This document shows, piece by piece, positions 58,092 to 64,000 of a stretch of DNA of 64,000 nucleotides. Both the position numbers and the translations under genes were made by a program. The DNA is taken from NCBI RefSeq assembly GCF_900109345.1, contig NZ_FNZN01000002.1, forward strand, positions 310,001-374,000, given 5' to 3'. The notes beneath the pieces are model-generated. The model saw only the letters and a list, made by a program, of their open reading frames with translations. It had not been told where the DNA came from and searched no databases. The stretch's first letter is position 1. Every line of letters starts with the position of its first letter. This DNA is from Maribacter orientalis (GTDB lineage: Bacteria; Bacteroidota; Bacteroidia; Flavobacteriales; Flavobacteriaceae).

Positions 58092-61013
58092 TTAACCTAC
58101 GATATTTACGATTTTACCTGGGACTACGATTACCTTTTTAGGTTCGCGACCTTGTAATTGTTGTTGGGTTTTTTCATTGGCCATAACCGCAGCTTCGATT
58201 TCATCTTTCGATAAGTCCAAAGCCAACTCCATTGTAAATTTCATTTTCCCATTAAATGAAATAGGGTATTCTTTACTACTCTCTACCAAATATTTGCCTT
58301 CAAATTTTGGAAAAGGCACTGTGGCAATAGATGTTGAATGACCTAATTTATGCCATAGTTCTTCAGCTATATGTGGTGCATAAGGTGAAACTAAAATAGC
58401 CAATGGCTCTAAGATTTGCCGGCTTACACATTTCTGCGCAGAAAGCTCATTGACACAAATCATAAATGTAGATACCGATGTATTGAAGCTGAAATTTTCA
58501 ATATCTTCCTCTACTTTTTTGATGGTCTTGTGTAATGTTTTCCAAGAATCTTTTGAAGGTTCATCTTCGCTTACCATAAAGGAAGCATTTTCACCTGTGT
58601 GGAATTGTCTCCATAACTTCTTCAAGAAAGAATGTGTACCTGTAATACCAGCCGTATTCCAAGGTTTGGATTGCTCTAATGGCCCTAAGAACATTTCATA
58701 CAAGCGCAAACTATCCGCACCATATTCTTCACAAATAGCATCGGGGTTTACTACATTGTATTTAGACTTGGACATTTTTTCAACTTCGCGAGCAACTTTA
58801 AATACATCATCTAAATTTCTAATAAAGATTGCATCCTCAAAATCAGACCTCCACTTCTTAAATCCTTCAACATCTAACTCATCGGAAGCATTAACTAATG
58901 AAACATCAACGTGAGTTGATATCAAAGCACCATACTTAAAAGCTTTTGAATTCACTGGATCAGTATTTCTCCATTTCTTTATTACAGCATCAATATCATT
59001 TAAATCACTTTTGTTTATTGCAATAAAAAATTGCTTTTCATTTTCAAACCTTGCAGTAACAAAATGCACAAAAGCACTAGTCCCCGTAATCATCCCCTGA
59101 TTAATCAGCTTCTTTGCAAATTCATCTTTAGGCACCAAACCTTTATCGAACATGAATTTTTGCCAGAAACGGGAGTACAACAAATGCCCCGTAGCATGCT
59201 CGCTACCGCCAATGTATAAATCTACATCTTGCCAATAGTTAATGGCTTTCTGAGAGAATATTTCCTCACTGTTATGCGGATCCATGTATCTATTAAAGTA
59301 CTGCGAACTACCCGCCCAACCTGGCATGGTATTTAACTCTAATGGAAAAACACTCGTGTTATTTATCTCGCTGTTGTGCACTATTTTATTAGTTACAGCA
59401 TCCCAAGCCCACTCGGTAGCATTACCCAATGGTGGCTCCCCAGTTTCGGTCGGTAAATATTTTTCAACTTCAGGAAGTTTAATAGGCAAATGCTCCGCTT
59501 CTATCATTTGAGGCATCCCGCCCACATAATACACTGGGAAAGGTTCTCCCCAATATCTTTGGCGACTGAATACTGCATCTCGTAATCGGTAGTTGATTTT
59601 CCCTTCACCTTGCCCCAATTTTTCCAATTCGAAAATGGCACGTTTCACCGCTTTTTTATAAGGCAAACCATTTAGAAAATCTGAGTTAGCAATCACCGTT
59701 TTATCCTTATCGGCATACGCTTCTTCAGAAATATCAACACCCTCAAAGATATTCGGAATCGGAATATTAAAATGTTTCGCAAAATCATAATCACGCTGAT
59801 CCCCACATGGTACGGACATTACCGCTCCTGTACCATACCCAGCCAATACATAATCACCGATCCAAACGGGTACTGGTTCTTTTGTAAACGGATGCTCTGC
59901 GTAAGCACCTGTAAAAGCTCCCGTAATTGTTTTTACATCGGCCATACGGTCACGCTCAGAACGTTTTGCTGTAGCCTGAATATAATTCTCTACATCCGCC
60001 CTTTGTTCAGCAGTAGTTATTTTAGATACTAATTCGTGCTCTGGCGCTAGCGTCATAAACGAAACTCCAAAAATAGTATCGGGTCTGGTTGTGAATACTT
60101 CAATCGGAAATGACTTCTCGACTGCGCTAGAAGGAATTGTATGAAAAGTGACACTTGCTCCCTCAGAACGACCAATCCAATTGGTCTGTGAATCTTTTAA
60201 AGGTTGTGGCCAGTCAATCTTGCTCAACCCATCTAATAACCGTTGAGCATAGGCGGATATTCGCATACTCCACTGGGTCATTTTTTTACGAATAACTGGG
60301 TGACCACCACGTTCTGAAACTCCGTTTACTATTTCGTCATTTGCCAATACCGTACCCAATGCCGGACACCAATTCACTTCGGTATCCGCCAAATAAGTTA
60401 ATCTATATTTTAAAAGAATTTCTTGTTTCTTAATTGCTGAGAAAGCCTTCCAATCATCCGCTGAAAAGAATTCAATGGCGTCATCGCAAACTGCATTTAC
60501 GGTAGCGTTTCCATTTGTATTAAAAATAGAAATAAGCGACTCTATATCTTCCGCCTTATCGGTGTCTTTATTATACCACGAATTAAAGATTTGAATGAAA
60601 ATCCATTGCGTCCACTTGTAATACTCAGGACTAGAAGTACGTACCTCTCTGCTCCAATCGAACGAAAAACCTAATTGATCTAATTGTCTTCTATAAGTCT
60701 TAATATTTGCTGCCGTAGTTACTGCAGGGTGCTGCCCTGTCTGAATCGCATATTGCTCAGCAGGTAATCCGAAAGAATCATACCCTTGCGGGTGCAACAC
60801 GTTAAACCCTTTATGTCTTTTATAGCGCGCATAAATATCACTTGCGATATACCCTAATGGATGCCCAACGTGCAACCCTGCTCCCGAAGGATAAGGAAAC
60901 ATATCCAACACATAAAACTTCTCTTTATTAGAGTCATTCTCTGCTTTGAATGTTTGGTTTTCTGCCCAGTACTTTTGCCATTTGGCCTCAATTTCGTTGA
61001 AATTGTATTGCAT
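58092..61013 (-). CDS. leuS: Leucyl-tRNA synthetase
   Basis: 973 residues, class I. HIGH-type motif HVGH at 48-51, KMSKS near 745-749 and the editing domain with TTRPDTIFG and GTGAVMSVPCGDQRDYDFA. The hydrolytic-site Asp in GDQRD is kept, although the preceding position is Gly where E. coli has His. It is about 110 residues longer than E. coli LeuRS: one insertion follows the HIGH region (about 105-170, NTNGNATVNAVCDD) and a leucine-specific insertion precedes KMSKS (about 660-735). Both look lineage-typical. It is essential, cytoplasmic and monocistronic. Confidence 0.97.
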   Translation of the reverse strand: MQYNFNEIEAKWQKYWAENQTFKAENDSNKEKFYVLDMFPYPSGAGLHVGHPLGYIASDIYARYKRHKGFNVLHPQGYDSFGLPAEQYAIQTGQHPAVTTAANIKTYRRQLDQLGFSFDWSREVRTSSPEYYKWTQWIFIQIFNSWYNKDTDKAEDIESLISIFNTNGNATVNAVCDDAIEFFSADDWKAFSAIKKQEILLKYRLTYLADTEVNWCPALGTVLANDEIVNGVSERGGHPVIRKKMTQWSMRISAYAQRLLDGLSKIDWPQPLKDSQTNWIGRSEGASVTFHTIPSSAVEKSFPIEVFTTRPDTIFGVSFMTLAPEHELVSKITTAEQRADVENYIQATAKRSERDRMADVKTITGAFTGAYAEHPFTKEPVPVWIGDYVLAGYGTGAVMSVPCGDQRDYDFAKHFNIPIPNIFEGVDISEEAYADKDKTVIANSDFLNGLPYKKAVKRAIFELEKLGQGEGKINYRLRDAVFSRQRYWGEPFPVYYVGGMPQMIEAEHLPIKLPEVEKYLPTETGEPPLGNATEWAWDAVTNKIVHNSEINNTSVFPLELNTMPGWAGSSQYFNRYMDPHNSEEIFSQKAINYWQDVDLYIGGSEHATGHLLYSRFWQKFMFDKGLVPKDEFAKKLINQGMITGTSAFVHFVTARFENEKQFFIAINKSDLNDIDAVIKKWRNTDPVNSKAFKYGALISTHVDVSLVNASDELDVEGFKKWRSDFEDAIFIRNLDDVFKVAREVEKMSKSKYNVVNPDAICEEYGADSLRLYEMFLGPLEQSKPWNTAGITGTHSFLKKLWRQFHTGENASFMVSEDEPSKDSWKTLHKTIKKVEEDIENFSFNTSVSTFMICVNELSAQKCVSRQILEPLAILVSPYAPHIAEELWHKLGHSTSIATVPFPKFEGKYLVESSKEYPISFNGKMKFTMELALDLSKDEIEAAVMANEKTQQQLQGREPKKVIVVPGKIVNIVG

Positions 61014-61039
61014 GATAGTTGCTTCTTTGCGATAAGGGG

Positions 61040-61047
61040 CAAAAATA
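61040..61047 (-). promoter_or_regulatory. Predicted -7 box for leuS
   Basis: Minus-strand TATTTTTG matches TAnnTTTG, 26 bases before the leuS start codon. Confidence 0.45.
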
Positions 61048-61159
61048 GGTTGAATCGATGAGAGTTAAAAAAATATTGGTGATTAACGGATTTTGGTTTC
61101 GATTACCCTAAAAAATATACCCTCTTATCTAAAAATGGTATCTTAGGTTCGTGAAAATT

Positions 61160-63031
61160 ATGCATCCCAAATCATTCTACTTTTGCTTATTGGTACTCTG
61201 CATCGGTTCTACAGAACTTTCTGCACAACTAGGCTTTTGTGGAGGAAATTCTGGCGACCCTATTTTTACCGAAGATTTTGGCTCAGGAACTATAGACGGC
61301 CCTGCTTTACCAGCAGGCACTACAACATATAATTTCACCACAGGTACACCTAATGACGGCTCTTACACTATTTCAAGCACCACCAACTACTTCGATTGGC
61401 TTTCCATACAAGACCATACACCGGGCGATACTAATGGCAAATCTTTTATTGTAAATGCAAGTTTTACCGCTGGTGAATTTTATCAAAGAGAGGTTACAAG
61501 TTTATGTGAAAATACCTCTTATGAATTTTCATCATGGCTCATTAACCTGCAAGCTGCAGGTGGTTGTGAAGGCAATAGTATACCTGTAAATGTCCGTTTT
61601 CAAATTTGGGATGAAACGAACACTACCCTATTGGCCCAAGGAGATACAGGAAGTATTGTAGCAAACTCTAGTACCGAATGGCAACAATACGCTCTAGTTT
61701 TTAAAACAGAACCCGGCCAAACCTCGGTCATTTTAAAAATGAGAAACAATAGTAATGGTGGTTGCGGAAACGACCTCGCTATTGACGATATCGTTTTTAA
61801 ATCTTGCGGAGACAATGTAACTGTTTCAACAAATACAAACGAACAAAGACTAGTAGTTTGCGAAGACCAAGGTGGGGTATCTAGAACTATTATAGCAACA
61901 CCAGATTTTTCTATTTTCAATACCCACGCATACCAATGGCAGCAAAGTACAAACCAACAAATCTGGACCGACATAACAGGAGAAAACAACAATACCCTTT
62001 CTACACCTGCTGTAACTGCGACTACTTACTTTAGAGTTAAAACTGCCGAAGACCCCATAAATGTCAACAACGACTTATGTAATGTTGTTTCTGATGTTTT
62101 TGATATTATCGTATTACCTATTCCTGCTGCACCAACCAGCAGCGGAGATGTTACCGTTTGTGAGGGCGAAATAGGTATACTTTCTGTCTCTACACAAAAC
62201 ACGTATACCGTTAATTGGTATGATGCCGATACAGGAGGTAATCTAATATTAGCAAATAATCAGAATCTTGAAACCACTAGTGCCGGTATGTATTATGCCG
62301 AAACCAATTCTACTGAAATAGAATGTGCCTCTACAACAAGAACTCCCGTCACCCTTACAGTAAACCCGCTACCCGAAGTACCCGATGACACTTTTGCTTT
62401 TTTGTGTGAAGACTCATTCATTACCCTTGATGCAGAAGTCGAAAATGTCACTTATTTATGGAATACGGGGGAAACAACTCGACTTATTGATGTTTCAGCT
62501 CCTGGTGAATATTCCGTTGTTGTCACCAATATTAATGGGTGTTCGGATAGTCAAAGTTTCATTGTTGAGCAAATAGATTTGCCTAGAATTGAAAGTATAA
62601 CTTCTGACGGACCGTCAATTATTGTTTCCACATCAAATGAGGGGAATTTTCAATATTCTTTAGATGGAAACATGTATCAAAATAGTCCTGTTTTTGAAGC
62701 TGTAGAAGGTGGCTTTTATACTATTTACGTTCAAGATAATGCCAATTGCGGTGTAGTAACCCAAGATTTTTTCCACTTGGTAATCCCTAAATTTTTCACT
62801 CCGAATGGAGATAGGGTAAACGACCTTTTTACACCCGACGGATTAGAAGTTTTTAGCACTATATCTTTTTCCATTTTTGACCGATACGGTAAGCTACTTA
62901 AATTCGGAAACTCAAATTCGTCTTCTTGGGATGGTTTTTTTCAAGGAAACCAGATGCCTTCAGATGATTATTGGTTTGTAATTGAGGCAGACACCACACA
63001 ATTTAAAGGTCACTTTAGCCTTAAACGATAA
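61160..63031 (+). CDS. Large surface protein with T9SS type B sorting domain
   Basis: 623 residues from the ATG at 61160; an in-frame GTG at 61151 adds three residues. Signal peptide MHPKSFYFCLLVLCIGSTELSAQ. An N-terminal beta-sandwich (about 30-215, with FTEDFGSG, YEFSSWLINLQ, GNDLAIDDIVFKSC) resembles MAM/carbohydrate-binding-like modules. Ig-like repeats follow (about 220-320, 325-405, 410-475, each with a Cys pair), then a short repeat and the gliding-motility-type C-terminal domain (about 535-623: FFTPNGDRVNDLF, FSIFDRYGKLL, WDGFFQGNQMPSDDYWFV). It is exported by type IX secretion and probably an adhesin; no enzyme motif is visible. Confidence 0.88.
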   Translation: MHPKSFYFCLLVLCIGSTELSAQLGFCGGNSGDPIFTEDFGSGTIDGPALPAGTTTYNFTTGTPNDGSYTISSTTNYFDWLSIQDHTPGDTNGKSFIVNASFTAGEFYQREVTSLCENTSYEFSSWLINLQAAGGCEGNSIPVNVRFQIWDETNTTLLAQGDTGSIVANSSTEWQQYALVFKTEPGQTSVILKMRNNSNGGCGNDLAIDDIVFKSCGDNVTVSTNTNEQRLVVCEDQGGVSRTIIATPDFSIFNTHAYQWQQSTNQQIWTDITGENNNTLSTPAVTATTYFRVKTAEDPINVNNDLCNVVSDVFDIIVLPIPAAPTSSGDVTVCEGEIGILSVSTQNTYTVNWYDADTGGNLILANNQNLETTSAGMYYAETNSTEIECASTTRTPVTLTVNPLPEVPDDTFAFLCEDSFITLDAEVENVTYLWNTGETTRLIDVSAPGEYSVVVTNINGCSDSQSFIVEQIDLPRIESITSDGPSIIVSTSNEGNFQYSLDGNMYQNSPVFEAVEGGFYTIYVQDNANCGVVTQDFFHLVIPKFFTPNGDRVNDLFTPDGLEVFSTISFSIFDRYGKLLKFGNSNSSSWDGFFQGNQMPSDDYWFVIEADTTQFKGHFSLKR

Positions 63032-63096
63032 CGGGATGAAATTTTAAGTCCCATTTAACTTTACTTTGCTATTTTTACTGCACTTTTAAGTGCTAT

Positions 63097-63975
63097 ATGG
63101 CTAACTCTTTTGAAAATTATCAGCGACGCAAACTCATCTCATCCTATTTTTCAGTGGTATTGAGTATTGCCTTGGTTTTATTCCTATTAGGAATTTTAGG
63201 TCTATTGGTGTTGAATACCAAAAAAATGGCTGATCGATCCAAAGAACAGATTACTATTTCTGTCTTTTTAAAGGATAACACCAAAGAAATCGAAATAGAA
63301 CAATTACAAAAGACACTCGCTATGTCTGAATATACCAAATCATCTATTTATGTTTCTAAAGAAGAAGCAGCCAAGCAACATAGCGAAGAAATAGGAGAAG
63401 ATTTTGTAGATTATTTAGGATATAATCCGCTTAAAAACTCTATTGACGTAAAATTGAATGCAGATTTCGTTACCGCGGAAAAGGTAGAAGAAATTGCGGC
63501 TACACTTTCAGAAAAAGGATTCGTTGATGAGGTAAGTTATGATAAAGTGTTAGTGAGCATGGTTGCTAAAAGTGTGGAAACCATTGGCTTTTGGATTTTA
63601 GTTGCCAGTGCCATATTCACTTTTATTGCCGTTTTATTGATTAACAGCTCTATTCGACTTTCAATATACTCCAAACGATTTATTATTAAAACCATGCAAA
63701 TGGTAGGAGCGACCAAAACCTTTATTAGAAAACCATTTATATTGCAAAATATAAAATTGGGAATGATCGGGGCAGCAATAGCATTATTAGCCATTAGTGG
63801 TGTGGTTTATTACGTAAATACTAATTTTCAAGATTTAGGGCTGTTTGATGAGCCTTATATTCTTGTAATCTTATTTGTAAGCGTTTTTCTATTGGGCATA
63901 CTTATTTCGTTCATTAGCACCTATTTTGCTACCCAACGCTTTCTAAATCTTAGAACCGACGAATTATATTATTAA
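63097..63975 (+). CDS. ftsX: Cell-division ABC permease FtsX
   Basis: 292 residues, the usual FtsX layout: a cytoplasmic N-terminus, helix 1 (about 17-40), a periplasmic domain with EQITISVFLKDN (about 45-160), then three helices (about 167-190, 215-240, 255-280). With FtsE it regulates septal peptidoglycan hydrolases through periplasmic conformational changes. FtsE is not adjacent, as is common in Bacteroidota. FFxxN-type motif NSSIRLSIYSKRFIIKTMQMVGAT precedes the FtsX block. The next gene begins 9 bases downstream. Confidence 0.92.
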   Translation: MANSFENYQRRKLISSYFSVVLSIALVLFLLGILGLLVLNTKKMADRSKEQITISVFLKDNTKEIEIEQLQKTLAMSEYTKSSIYVSKEEAAKQHSEEIGEDFVDYLGYNPLKNSIDVKLNADFVTAEKVEEIAATLSEKGFVDEVSYDKVLVSMVAKSVETIGFWILVASAIFTFIAVLLINSSIRLSIYSKRFIIKTMQMVGATKTFIRKPFILQNIKLGMIGAAIALLAISGVVYYVNTNFQDLGLFDEPYILVILFVSVFLLGILISFISTYFATQRFLNLRTDELYY

Positions 63976-63980
63976 ATTTG
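63973..63980 (+). promoter_or_regulatory. Possible -7 box overlapping the ftsX stop codon
   Basis: TAAATTTG matches TAnnTTTG, includes the ftsX TAA, and ends 4 bases before the next ATG, the same arrangement as before the epimerase gene at 41839. Confidence 0.4.
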
Positions 63981-63984
63981 CGCC

Positions 63985-64000
63985 ATGAGTAAAAACAATA
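63985..64000 (+). CDS. Start of next gene (first five codons only)
   Basis: ATG at 63985 with MSKNN visible before the window ends. In many Flavobacteriaceae ftsX is followed by a small DUF3098 membrane protein gene, which would fit, but five residues cannot prove it. Confidence 0.45.

Noticed and set aside
58450-58914. 154-codon open frame antisense to leuS
   Set aside because: It lies wholly within leuS on the other strand, has no recognisable domain and reads as a codon-bias shadow.
1-64000. CRISPR arrays, tRNA/rRNA genes, insertion sequences, prophage or integrative elements
   Set aside because: No spaced direct repeats, cloverleaf-like segments, transposase or integrase frames were seen; codon use appears uniform across the window.

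Overview
The window is a chromosomal segment from a member of the Bacteroidota, almost certainly the family Flavobacteriaceae; I cannot name the genus. The evidence is AT-rich DNA, repeated TAnnTTTG boxes upstream of genes (the Bacteroidota -7 element) with no clear Shine-Dalgarno sites, type IX secretion C-terminal tails of both type A and type B, a TonB-dependent receptor with a carboxypeptidase-like N-terminal domain, many short lipoproteins, and lineage-typical DUF4271 and DUF4296 genes. Genes are densely packed. No gap exceeds about 250 bases, and I see no rRNA, tRNA, CRISPR array, insertion sequence or prophage.

Layout. 1-6.5 kb: end of a membrane dipeptidase, a secreted protein of unknown role, a penicillin-acylase-type lipoprotein, a TPM-domain protein and an MsbA-like ABC exporter. 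6.5-9.5 kb: an iron-sulfur/redox group (2Fe-2S ferredoxin, thioredoxin-reductase-like ferredoxin-NADP reductase, Nfu scaffold, Mrp ATPase). 9.7-11.4 kb: an amidase-signature lipoprotein. 11.4-25.5 kb: one eight-gene minus-strand operon for a MacB/FtsX-type tripartite export system (TolC, HlyD adaptor, two ATPases, four ~800-residue permeases). 25.6-28.4 kb: a divergent NtrC-like sigma-54 activator and its sensor kinase. A candidate -24/-12 promoter lies just upstream of tolC, so the two-component pair probably drives the export operon. 28.4-30.0 kb: alkyltransferase-like protein, LysE-family transporter, TrmB. 30.0-36.9 kb: a PhoR/PhoB-like pair divergent from a TonB-dependent receptor and an internally duplicated beta-helix lipoprotein, with direct repeats in the shared upstream region. 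37.0-38.9 kb: two tiny proteins made almost only of a type IX sorting tail, and a LuxE-like adenylating enzyme. 38.9-41.7 kb: three unknown lipoproteins and tyrosyl-tRNA synthetase. 41.8-48.5 kb: an NAD-dependent epimerase, DUF4296, dihydroorotase, a polyprenyl-phosphate sugar synthase, a GT39-type membrane glycosyltransferase, DUF4271 and uroporphyrinogen-III synthase. 48.6-61.0 kb: central metabolism and housekeeping (PEP carboxykinase, glycerate kinase with a DASS transporter, a saccharopine-dehydrogenase-family enzyme with an Lrp regulator, YugP-type protease, alanine dehydrogenase, SemiSWEET, leucyl-tRNA synthetase). 61.1-64.0 kb: a type B sorting-domain surface protein, FtsX and the first codons of the next gene.

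Most of the window is ordinary flavobacterial core genome. The most system-like part is the 14-kb export operon with its divergent sigma-54 regulator. Next come the PhoB-like/TonB receptor/beta-helix locus and several enzymes that lack a textbook catalytic residue (Mrp without CPxC, dihydroorotase with Gln for the first His, alkyltransferase-like protein with Ala for Cys). I found no clear evidence of a wholly new class of system.
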